Under the pieces are notes generated by a model, which made no database searches, was not told the DNA's origin, and worked only from the letters and a program-made list of their open reading frames with translations. Shown piece by piece: positions 57,293 through 64,000 of a DNA stretch of 64,000 nt. Made by a program: the position numbers and the translations under genes. Each line of letters opens with the position of its first letter. The first letter of the stretch is position 1. Origin of the DNA: Haloactinopolyspora alba (GTDB lineage Bacteria; Actinomycetota; Actinomycetes; Jiangellales; Jiangellaceae); NCBI RefSeq assembly GCF_003014555.1, contig NZ_PYGE01000005.1, positions 124,001 to 188,000 on the forward strand, given 5' to 3'.

Positions 57293-58569
57293 TCACCTGG
57301 TTCCGTCGCTGGTGGCAGCGGCTGCAACGGGTGTGGCAGCGGCTGCGACGCATCTGGGAGCGGCTCGAGCCGACGCTGCCGGTGCGCAGCTGGCAGCGCT
57401 ACGGCGACCTGCGCGGCGACCGGCTGGCCGGCGCGGCGAGCTTCTACGGTTTCGTGTCGCTGTTCCCGCTGGTGCTGCTCGCGGCGTCGGCGGCCAGTGC
57501 GGTCGCGGGCCAGGCGGGCATCGAGACGGTGCAGGACCTCGTCAACGAGAATCTCCCCGGGTTCGGCAGCGAGTCCGAGTCCGGCATCGACGTGTCGAGC
57601 TTCCACCGCAACTCCGGCACGTTGGGTCTCATCAGCGGTGTCGGTCTGCTCTACACCGGGATGCGCTGGGTGGACTCCATCCGGGCCGCCGTCCGGTCGA
57701 TGTGGCTCATCGAGGACAAGCCGGGCAACATCGTCGTCCGGAAGACGTTCGACCTGCTCGCCCTGGGCGGGCTCGGCGTACTGCTGACACTGTCGTGGGG
57801 CACGAGCGTCATCCTGCGCCGGATGGCCCGCGACCTGGTCGACTGGTTCGGGATCGAGGGTCTCGGCGAGGCCGGAACCCTCGAGGCGATCAGCTGGGTG
57901 CTGTCCATCGGGGTCAACACGCTGCTCTTCTCGTATCTGCTGGCCGGGTTGCCGCGGATCATCGTGCCGGCGCGCAACCTGCTGCTGACGGCTCTGCTGG
58001 GCGCGTTCGCCTTCGAGGTGCTCAAGACGTTCCTGGTGGAGTACGTGGTCGGGCCCGCGTCCAACAGCGCCTACGCCGCGTTCGCGACGCCGCTGGCGAT
58101 GCTGGCGTGGATCTACCTCGTCACCCGGCTGCTGATGCTGCTGGCGGCGTTGACCGTCGAGAGCGCGCTCGACGAACTCGAGGCCGAGGAACGGGCGAAG
58201 GGGATGCACTCGGAACGGCTCGCCAGCGCGGAGCGTGCCGGCACCGACCGCAGACGGGCCCGGGCGGGCGCCGGTGCGGGGACGCCGGCGGCTGGCGCGG
58301 TCACCGAGGGTGGTGCGGGTGCCGAGGGTGGTATGGGCGCCGGGGGTGGCGCAGGTGCCGAGGGTGCCGCGGGCGCCGGGGAAGAGGCGGGCGGCCGGCC
58401 GCGTCCGGCGGCTCGCGGGCCGGTCCTGGAGCCGACCGCACGGCAGGCCCGCGCCGTCGGGATGGCCGCGGGAACCGTCCTTGGAGCCGCTGGCGTGGGA
58501 CTGACACTGCTTGCGGGACGCGCCGCCCGGACCGCTCGGGCGGTCTTCGGCCCGCGTTCCGGCGACTGA
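57289..58569 (+). CDS. YihY/BrkB family membrane protein with Ala/Gly-rich tail
   Basis: A 426-residue membrane protein. The first 285 residues are a YihY (UPF0761) domain with about six helices: RLAGAASFYGFVSLFPLVLL, GTLGLISGVGLLYTGMRWVD, LLALGGLGVLLTLSWGTSVI, VLSIGVNTLLFSYLLAGLPR and PLAMLAWIYLVTRLLMLLAA. The Trp/Arg-rich start (WFRRWWQRLQRVWQRLRRIW) is amphipathic. The last 140 residues are low-complexity Gly/Ala/Glu repeats (GGAGAEGGMGAGGGAGAEGA) and a final Ala-rich hydrophobic segment (GMAAGTVLGAAGVGLTLLAG). The function of the family is unsettled. Confidence 0.85.
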   Translation: MITWFRRWWQRLQRVWQRLRRIWERLEPTLPVRSWQRYGDLRGDRLAGAASFYGFVSLFPLVLLAASAASAVAGQAGIETVQDLVNENLPGFGSESESGIDVSSFHRNSGTLGLISGVGLLYTGMRWVDSIRAAVRSMWLIEDKPGNIVVRKTFDLLALGGLGVLLTLSWGTSVILRRMARDLVDWFGIEGLGEAGTLEAISWVLSIGVNTLLFSYLLAGLPRIIVPARNLLLTALLGAFAFEVLKTFLVEYVVGPASNSAYAAFATPLAMLAWIYLVTRLLMLLAALTVESALDELEAEERAKGMHSERLASAERAGTDRRRARAGAGAGTPAAGAVTEGGAGAEGGMGAGGGAGAEGAAGAGEEAGGRPRPAARGPVLEPTARQARAVGMAAGTVLGAAGVGLTLLAGRAARTARAVFGPRSGD

Positions 58570-58574
58570 CCGTC

Positions 58575-58650
58575 CATCACCAGGACTGTGCACGCATCAC
58601 GAGGGCTGTACGGGTGGTGACGCATGGAATTCCATGGTGAACGTGGTCAT
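58575..58650 (-). repeat. Dispersed repeat family B, copy 3 (inverted)
   Basis: On the minus strand it reads ATGACCACGTTCACCATGG through to CCTGGTGATG, the same length as copy 2. It contains the 16-bp palindrome CCATGGAATTCCATGG. It fills the gap between the convergent YihY and carboxypeptidase genes. Confidence 0.85.
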
Positions 58651-58655
58651 TCCGG

Positions 58656-59918
58656 TCAGCGGCGGGGGGCGTAGCGGCCGCTGCCGCGGCGGGCGTTGCG
58701 GCGCCGGACGACGAAACCCGCGCCGCCGAACGCGGCCGCCGCCGCGAGGCTGAACCAGACCACGCTGGGTACGCCGTCGGACGTCCCGCCGGGACTGCTC
58801 AACGCGTCGCCGTACTCGTCGAACGGATTGCCGGCGGGATCCTCGCCCTCCTGCTCGGCGTCGGCGACCATCGCCGCGACGTCCTCGGTGCTCACCAGCC
58901 GGCCGACGGGTTCGGCCGTGGACGCGCCGAAGCCCCAGTCCAGCAACGCTGCCGCGGCGTTCTCGGCACGTCCCCCGGTTCCGAGGACGACGGCGAGCAG
59001 GGTCCGCCCGTCGCGGGTCGCGGCGCCGACGAAGGTGTGTCCCGCCTGCGACGTGTAGCCGGTCTTCAGGCCCACCGCGCCCTTGTAACTGCCGAGCAGC
59101 CGGTTCTGGTTCTGGATCTGGAACGTCGCGCCGTCGCGCCCGGGGAAGTCGTAGTTACGGGTGCGCGCCAGTTCGGCGAGCCGCTCGTGCTCCAGCACGT
59201 GCCGGCCGATGAGCGCGAGGTCGTAGGCCGAGGTGACCTGGCCGGGCACGTCGAGCCCGTGTGGCGTCAGCGCGTTCGTGTCGAAGGCGCCGAGCCGCTG
59301 CGCCTGCTCGTTCATCAGCTCGAGGGTGGTGCCGACGCCGCCGGCAGCCACGGCGATGGCGTGCGCCGCGTCGTTGCCGGAGGCGAGCAGGAGCCCGTGC
59401 TGCAGTTCGTCGACCGTGTACTCCTGGGCGGGGACGAGGCCGACCCGGCTGCCCTGCACCTCCGCGTCGGCTGCGGTGACGGTGTAGTGCTGCTCGGGCT
59501 CGAGGACCGGGGCCGTGGCCAGCGCGGTGAGCAGCTTGATGGTGCTGGCCGGCGCGCGGCGCGCGTGCGGGCTGTACGCGCCCAGGACGTCACCGGAGTC
59601 GGTCTCGGCCACCAGCCAGGCTCGCGCGTCGACCGTCGGCACCGGAGCCGTACCGTCGCCGGCCAGCACCGCGCCGGCCGTGGCCAGTGTTTCGCCGCCG
59701 ACAGTGTGGTCGACGGGTGAGCCGGGTGGGGGCTCCAGGACGGTGGGGCTGCCGGACGGCGACGGCGTGCGTGTGACCGTGGGTGGTGGAACGGCCGGCG
59801 CGGTGGCCACCGCGGTCGTCACCGTGACCGTGGCCGGGCCCGCGGCGAGGAACGCCAACGCGGCCACCGGCAGAACCCTGCTCCGGCAGCCTGGACGGCG
59901 ACGCGACACGGAACGCAT
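58656..59918 (-). CDS. D-alanyl-D-alanine carboxypeptidase (S11, PBP5-like)
   Basis: A 420-residue wall enzyme that trims the terminal D-Ala of muropeptides. A signal peptide (VLPVAALAFLAAGPATVTVT) and a Pro/Thr-rich linker precede the penicillin-binding domain with all three motifs: SxxK in RRAPASTIKLLTAL, SxN in LLLASGNDAAHAIA and KTG in GAVGLKTGYTSQAG. A C-terminal membrane helix (VVWFSLAAAAAFGGAGFVV) and Arg-rich tail anchor it outside the membrane. The linker includes PSPSGSPTVLEPPPGSP. Confidence 0.93.
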   Translation of the reverse strand: MRSVSRRRPGCRSRVLPVAALAFLAAGPATVTVTTAVATAPAVPPPTVTRTPSPSGSPTVLEPPPGSPVDHTVGGETLATAGAVLAGDGTAPVPTVDARAWLVAETDSGDVLGAYSPHARRAPASTIKLLTALATAPVLEPEQHYTVTAADAEVQGSRVGLVPAQEYTVDELQHGLLLASGNDAAHAIAVAAGGVGTTLELMNEQAQRLGAFDTNALTPHGLDVPGQVTSAYDLALIGRHVLEHERLAELARTRNYDFPGRDGATFQIQNQNRLLGSYKGAVGLKTGYTSQAGHTFVGAATRDGRTLLAVVLGTGGRAENAAAALLDWGFGASTAEPVGRLVSTEDVAAMVADAEQEGEDPAGNPFDEYGDALSSPGGTSDGVPSVVWFSLAAAAAFGGAGFVVRRRNARRGSGRYAPRR

Positions 59919-59952
59919 GATCGCTCTTCAGCGTAGCCACCGCCGGCCCGGG

Positions 59953-60453
59953 TCAGGCGGGCGCATCGTCGAACGGGCGGACGAGTGTCCGCAGCATTCC
60001 GGACAGAAGCTCCCGTTCGGGACCGTCCAGGTCGGCCAGCAGGCTGCGTTCGTGCGCCAGCAGCCCTTCGAGCGCGGCGTCGACGGAGGTCTTGCCGAGC
60101 TCGGTCAGGCTCACTCGGACGGCGCGCCGGTCGTCGGCGTCGCGCCGGCGACTGACCAGCCCGCGCCCGGTCAGTTTGTCGACGCGAGTGGTCATGGTGC
60201 CGCTGGTGACCAGGGTCTGGGCGAGCAGGACTCCGGGCGAGAGCTCGTACGGAGACCCCGCGCGACGCAACGCCGCGAGAACGTCGAACTCCCACGGTTC
60301 GAGGCCGTGCTCGGCGAAGGCCGCTCGTCGTGCCCGGTCGAGGTGTCGCGCGAGCCTGCTGACGCGGGACAGTACCGCCATGGGCGTGACGTCGAGGTCG
60401 GGCCGCTCGCGCTGCCACGCCTGGATCAACCGGTCGACCTCGTCCTGCGCCAT
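59953..60453 (-). CDS. MarR family transcriptional regulator
   Basis: A 166-residue winged-helix regulator: LSRVSRLARHLDRARRAAFA, the recognition region LLAQTLVTSGTMTTRVDKLT and the wing RGLVSRRRDADDRRAVRVSL. It diverges from a methyltransferase/VOC gene pair. Two inverted repeats ATCTTG-N4-CAAGAK in the gap are likely binding sites, giving self-control and control of the neighbours; the inducer is unknown. Confidence 0.92.
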   Translation of the reverse strand: MAQDEVDRLIQAWQRERPDLDVTPMAVLSRVSRLARHLDRARRAAFAEHGLEPWEFDVLAALRRAGSPYELSPGVLLAQTLVTSGTMTTRVDKLTGRGLVSRRRDADDRRAVRVSLTELGKTSVDAALEGLLAHERSLLADLDGPERELLSGMLRTLVRPFDDAPA

Positions 60454-60480
60454 GGCACGACTCTACGGCCTCGCGCAAGC

Positions 60481-60532
60481 ATCTTGACATCAAGAGGACT
60501 CGCTTGATACTCATTTATCTTGTCTTCAAGAT
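60481..60532. promoter_or_regulatory. Two MarR-type operators
   Basis: ATCTTG-ACAT-CAAGAG (60481-60496) and ATCTTG-TCTT-CAAGAT (60517-60532) are two copies of one inverted repeat, the second perfect, with 36 bases from start to start. They lie between the MarR gene and the methyltransferase gene. Confidence 0.75.
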
Positions 60533-60548
60533 ATCGGAGGGCTGGCCG

Positions 60549-61307
60549 ATGTGGGACCCGGTTCGCTACCTGCAGTTCGCCCACCACCGTGACCGGCCGT
60601 TCCACGAGCTGACGGCCCGGGTGGGCGCCACCGAGACAACCGAGATCGTCGACCTCGGCTGCGGTCCGGGAACACTGACGTCCGCGCTGGCCGCACGGTG
60701 GCCCGGTGCGCACGTCGTCGGTGTGGACTCGTCGGCGGAGATGATCGCCGCGACGCCGGACGACGGGGCCGTCGAGTTCGTCCATGCCGACCTGCGCTCC
60801 TACACGCCACAGCGGCCGGTGGACGTGCTGGTGTGCAACGCCACCCTGCAGTGGGTCCCGGGTCACCTGGACCTGCTGCCCGACCTCGCCGGGCACCTCG
60901 CCGCCGACGGCTGGCTGGCGTTCCAGGTGCCGGGCAACTTCGGCGAACCCGCACACGTCCTCCTGCGCGAGCTGGCCGCGTCGTCCCGCTGGAGCGGCCG
61001 GCTCGACATCACCTGGCCGTCCGCGCACCAGCCGTCCGAGTATCTCGACGCCTTGCTCGGTCTCGGCCTCGAGGCCGACGTCTGGGAGACCACGTACCTG
61101 CAGGTGCTCGCGGGCGAGGACGCCGTCTTGGAGTGGATGAGCGGCACGGCGTTGCGCCCGGTGCTCGCCGCGCTCGCCGCCGACGGGGCCGACCAGTTCG
61201 TCGAGGAGTACCGCCGGCTGCTGCGCGCGGCGTACCCGCGCGGGCCTCACGGCACCCTGCTGCCGTACCGCCGGGTCTTCGCCGTCGCGCACCGGAACCG
61301 CGCATGA
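60549..61307 (+). CDS. tam: Trans-aconitate 2-methyltransferase
   Basis: A 252-residue SAM-dependent methyltransferase of the Tam subgroup: MWDPVRYLQFAHHRDRPFHE at the start, the SAM loop IVDLGCGPGTLTSALAARWP, GVDSSAEMIA, VCNATLQWVPGHLDLLPDLA, and FQVPGNFGEPAHVLLRELAA. Tam methylates trans-aconitate, which leaks from the TCA cycle and inhibits aconitase. GGAGG lies nine bases before the ATG. The following VOC gene overlaps by four bases. The MarR operators just upstream suggest inducible expression. Confidence 0.9.
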   Translation: MWDPVRYLQFAHHRDRPFHELTARVGATETTEIVDLGCGPGTLTSALAARWPGAHVVGVDSSAEMIAATPDDGAVEFVHADLRSYTPQRPVDVLVCNATLQWVPGHLDLLPDLAGHLAADGWLAFQVPGNFGEPAHVLLRELAASSRWSGRLDITWPSAHQPSEYLDALLGLGLEADVWETTYLQVLAGEDAVLEWMSGTALRPVLAALAADGADQFVEEYRRLLRAAYPRGPHGTLLPYRRVFAVAHRNRA

Positions 61308-61681
61308 TCGCCGGGCTGCATCACGTGCAGGTGGCCTGTCCGCCCGGTGGCGAACAGGCGGCTCGCGGCTTCTACGGCGACCTGCTCGGCATGACCGAGG
61401 TGGCCAAGCCCGCCGCGCTGGCCGCTCGCGGCGGCGTCTGGTTCCGATCCGGAACGGCCGAAGTGCACGTCGGCATCGAGGAGCCGTTCCGGCCGGCCGA
61501 GAAGGCACATCCGGCGTTCACCGTCGCCGGCGTGGACGGTCTGGACGCGGTGTGCGCACGGTTGCGTTCCGCCGGCGTCCCGGCAGCGCCGGACACGCTG
61601 CTGCCCGGACACCGGCGCGCGTACGTCCACGACCCGTTCGGCAACCGCCTCGAGCTCCTCGAACCGCTCGGACCGGAGTAG
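61304..61681 (+). CDS. VOC family protein (glyoxalase-like)
   Basis: A 125-residue metal-dependent fold: MIAGLHHVQVACPPGGEQAA, ARGFYGDLLGMTEVAKP, GVWFRSGTAEVHVGIEEPFR and the end RAYVHDPFGNRLELLEP. The first His and last Glu are the standard metal ligands. It is coupled to tam by an ATGA overlap, so both belong to the MarR unit. The substrate is unknown. Confidence 0.88.
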   Translation: MIAGLHHVQVACPPGGEQAARGFYGDLLGMTEVAKPAALAARGGVWFRSGTAEVHVGIEEPFRPAEKAHPAFTVAGVDGLDAVCARLRSAGVPAAPDTLLPGHRRAYVHDPFGNRLELLEPLGPE

Positions 61682-61770
61682 GTCCTCCACGCAGGTGGTG
61701 CCAGCCCCAGCAGCGACCCGGGGGGTGGCCGGATTTCGGCTCCGGCCGGCTTGCACTCAGACTCGACGGC

Positions 61771-62808
61771 ATGTCTGCACAGGATGCCTCCACGCTGGAC
61801 GGGTCGCGGAGCCGTCGCGGCGGAAGTGATTTCGCCGCACTGGCCAGGCGCATCAACGCCGAGGGACTGCTCGACCGTCGCCCCGGCTACTACGTCGCGC
61901 GCTTCACCCTCGTCGCCGCGGCCTACGCGGCCGCGTGGGCCGCGCTCGCGGTGCTCGGCGACACCTGGTGGACGCTCGTCGTCGCCGTGGTGCTCGGCGT
62001 GGCGTTCGCCCAGGTGGCACTGGTCGCCCACGACCTGGCCCACCGCCAGGTGTTCCGCACGCGCAAGCCCAGCGAGATCGCGGGCCGGATCGTCGGCAAC
62101 GTCGGCATCGGCATGTCCTATGGCTGGTGGATGGACAAGCACACCAGGCACCACGCCAACCCGAACCACGAGGAGCTCGACCCCGACGTCGCCCCCGACA
62201 TCCTGGTGTGGTCCGAGCGCCAGGCCGAGAACGCCGGCGGCCTGGCCCGGTTCTTCGGCCGACGTCAGGCATTCCTGTTCTTCCCGCTGCTGACACTGGA
62301 AGGGTTCAACCTGCACGTCTCGAGCGTCCGCGCCACGTTGAATCCGGCGACGAAACGGCGTCACCTCGAGCTCGCGCTGCTGCTGGTGCACTTCGCGGGA
62401 TACCTGGGCGCGCTGTTCCTGGTGCTGTCACCGGCGAAGGCGATCGTGTTCCTGCTGCTCAACCAGGCCGTCTTCGGCGTGTACCTCGGGTGCACGTTCG
62501 CGCCGAACCACAAGGGCATGCCGACGCTGACGGCCGAGGACGAGCTGGACTACCTGCGCAAGCAGGTGCTGACCTCGCGCAACGTCCGCGGCGGGCCGAT
62601 GATGGACGTCGCGCTCGGCGGGCTGAACTACCAGATCGAGCACCACCTGTTCCCGAGCATGCCGACGCCGAACCTGCGCCGGGCCAAGCCGATCGTCGAG
62701 CAGTACTGCGCCGACGTCGGAGTCACCTACCAGGAGACCGGGCTGGTGGAGTCGTACCGGATCGCGCTGCGGCACATGCACGACGTCGGCGAGCCGCTGC
62801 GCGCGTGA
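61771..62808 (+). CDS. Membrane fatty acid desaturase (acyl-lipid type)
   Basis: A 345-residue membrane di-iron desaturase with all three histidine boxes: VAHDLAHRQVF (HxxxH), KHTRHHANPNHEE (HxxHH) and YQIEHHLFPSMP (QxxHH). Hydrophobic pairs around FTLVAAAYAAAWAALAVLG and LLLVHFAGYLGALFLVLS fit the four-helix topology. The QxxHH third box without a cytochrome b5 domain points to front-end or linoleoyl-CoA-like desaturases; the double-bond position cannot be read from sequence. It converges with the TetR gene. Confidence 0.9.
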   Translation: MSAQDASTLDGSRSRRGGSDFAALARRINAEGLLDRRPGYYVARFTLVAAAYAAAWAALAVLGDTWWTLVVAVVLGVAFAQVALVAHDLAHRQVFRTRKPSEIAGRIVGNVGIGMSYGWWMDKHTRHHANPNHEELDPDVAPDILVWSERQAENAGGLARFFGRRQAFLFFPLLTLEGFNLHVSSVRATLNPATKRRHLELALLLVHFAGYLGALFLVLSPAKAIVFLLLNQAVFGVYLGCTFAPNHKGMPTLTAEDELDYLRKQVLTSRNVRGGPMMDVALGGLNYQIEHHLFPSMPTPNLRRAKPIVEQYCADVGVTYQETGLVESYRIALRHMHDVGEPLRA

Positions 62809-62841
62809 ATGATCACTCACCGCTCGCCGAGGCGGCGAACG

Positions 62842-63516
62842 TCACGCCGGCTGATCCGTGCCGGGCGCGTCCTGGTCGTCGCCGAGCCGCGGGTGGTGTT
62901 CCAGGCCGGCGAGTCCGTTCCACGCGAGGTTGACGAGGTGGGCGGCGACGTCGGCCTTCGCCGGCGACCGCACGTCCAGCCACCACTGTCCGGTCAGTGC
63001 GACCATGCCCACCAGCATCTGGGCGTACATCGGGGCGTGCTCGGCGGCCAGGCCGCGGGAGGTGAACTCGGCGGCGAGGATGTGCTCGACCTGGCTGGCG
63101 GCGTCCGAGATCAGGCTGGCGAAACTGCCGGTGGAGTGCGCCACCGGGGAGTCGCGGACGAGGATGCGGAATCCGTCGGCCGAGGTCTCGATGTAGTCGA
63201 GCAACGCGAGCGCGGCGCGCTCGAGGACCACCCGCGGATGGGTCGCCGAGCCCAGTGCCGTCGTGATCCGTTCGAGCAGCTCCTCCATCTCGCGGTCGAC
63301 GACGACGGCGTACAGGCCCTCTTTGCCGCCGAAGTGCTCGTACACCACCGGTTTGGACACGCCGCCGCGAGCGGCCACCTCTTCGATCGAGGCGCCGTCG
63401 AAGCCCCGCTCGGCGAACAACGTACGTCCGACGTCGAGGAGCTGTTCGCGTCGTTGCTTTCCGGTCATCCGTACCCGGCTGGGCGTGGCGCGCGGCCTGG
63501 GAGCGACGTCGGTCAC
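62842..63516 (-). CDS. TetR family transcriptional regulator
   Basis: About 224 residues. The N-terminal HTH is clear: GKQRREQLLDVGRTLFAERG, then ASIEEVAARGGVSKPVVYEH and FGGKEGLYAVV. The C-terminal ligand domain includes VLERAALALLDYIETSADGF and YAQMLVGMVALTGQWWLDV. The GTG at 63516 is preferred; a GTG at 63531 adds five residues. It lies 34 bases after the minus-strand desaturase gene, so the pair may be an operon, and it converges with the other desaturase: a regulator of membrane-lipid unsaturation is likely. Confidence 0.88.
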   Translation of the reverse strand: MTDVAPRPRATPSRVRMTGKQRREQLLDVGRTLFAERGFDGASIEEVAARGGVSKPVVYEHFGGKEGLYAVVVDREMEELLERITTALGSATHPRVVLERAALALLDYIETSADGFRILVRDSPVAHSTGSFASLISDAASQVEHILAAEFTSRGLAAEHAPMYAQMLVGMVALTGQWWLDVRSPAKADVAAHLVNLAWNGLAGLEHHPRLGDDQDAPGTDQPA

Positions 63517-63550
63517 CCGCCCATCATGCACGCCGGGCGCCCGTACGTCG

Positions 63551-64000
63551 TCATGGTGCGATCAGTGTCGATTCACCGCCGTAATCGTCCACCTTCTTCG
63601 CCTCGATCCGCTCGGCGCTGGGCCAGCGGACGTCCCACGCCCAGCCGAGCCTCTCGAACGCCCAGATGATGCGCGCCGACGAGTCGATCTGGCCTTTGAG
63701 AACGCCGTGCCGTGCGCACGTGGGGTCGGCGTGGTGCAGGTTGTGCCAGGACTCGCCCATCGACAGCAGCGCCAGCCACCAGACGTTGCCGGACTTGTCG
63801 CGGCTCTCGAACGGGCGCTCGCCGATCGCGTGGCAGATCGAGTTGATGGACCAGGTGACGTGGTGCAACAAGCCGACGCGCACGAGCGTGGCCCAGAAGA
63901 ACGCCGTCAACGCGCCGTGCCAGGACCACGTGGCCAAACCGCCGATGATCGGCGGCAGCAGCAGCGACAGCGCCACCCACAGCGGGAACAGCTTGCTGAC
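63551..64000 (-). CDS. Acyl-CoA desaturase (SCD/OLE1-like), C-terminal part
   Basis: The last 149 or so residues of a membrane desaturase whose start lies beyond the window. Visible: hydrophobic helices (LSLLLPPIIGGLATWSWHGA), the LLHHVTWSINSICHAIGERP segment, and the third histidine box GESWHNLHHADPTCARHG, typical of stearoyl-CoA-type delta-9 desaturases. It differs in type from the desaturase at 61771. The end (AERIEAKKVDDYGG) is intact. Confidence 0.9.
   Translation of the reverse strand, partial: VSKLFPLWVALSLLLPPIIGGLATWSWHGALTAFFWATLVRVGLLHHVTWSINSICHAIGERPFESRDKSGNVWWLALLSMGESWHNLHHADPTCARHGVLKGQIDSSARIIWAFERLGWAWDVRWPSAERIEAKKVDDYGGESTLIAP

Overview
This 64 kb window is high-GC actinobacterial chromosome. 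GTG starts are frequent, four-base gene overlaps are common, and actinobacteria-restricted families (DUF3017, DUF6350) sit among core metabolism genes. The overall style (large secreted glycoside hydrolases, many LacI/DeoR/TetR regulators) would suit Jiangellaceae or a relative, but that placement is only an inference. I saw no rRNA, tRNA, CRISPR array, intact transposase or prophage.

Layout. 1-5 kb is a worn region: a frameshifted AAA/DUF4143 ATPase with a 23-bp operator-like repeat array upstream, an ABC-F ATPase, a VOC protein, remnants of a DUF1772-like gene and a TetR gene, and a secreted M23 peptidase. 5.4-9.4 kb has a stand-alone B12-binding protein and a large secreted phosphodiester-glycosidase/metallophosphatase fusion. 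9.6-24.5 kb is core metabolism: sucCD, kynU, an ECF sigma factor with a membrane partner, a DUF6350 protein, purN-purH, folD, citrate synthase, DUF3017, mdh and NADP-icd. 24.7-34 kb is accessory: a macrodomain protein, a frameshifted gene, a LacI / sugar isomerase / FGGY kinase catabolic unit, a siderophore-interacting reductase behind an iron box, a frameshifted and an intact GNAT protein, and an AbiEi-like protein.

34.3-54.2 kb is the most coherent system, a galactoside-use locus. On the minus strand, deoR-galT-galE-galK-galM form one translationally coupled operon. Reading away from it are a secreted family-2 glycoside hydrolase with a LamG-type domain, a secreted (alpha/alpha)6-type glycosidase with accessory domains, and a complete YtfQRT/YjfF-type sugar ABC transporter. 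A 2OG-Fe dioxygenase and a LacI regulator flank a 26-bp palindromic operator, and a phosphoglucomutase closes the route from galactose-1-P to glucose-6-P. 54.3-64 kb holds a CNNM/CorC membrane protein, trpS, a 2H phosphoesterase, a YihY protein, a D-Ala-D-Ala carboxypeptidase, a MarR regulator facing a trans-aconitate methyltransferase, and two fatty acid desaturases around a TetR regulator.

Between the genes lie two dispersed repeat families (A: a 49-bp core with variable inverted-repeat flanks, three copies; B: about 76 bp with an internal hairpin, three copies) and a set of long perfect palindromes, each with its own arm sequence, mostly at gene 3' ends. Together with the gal locus these are the parts most worth follow-up.
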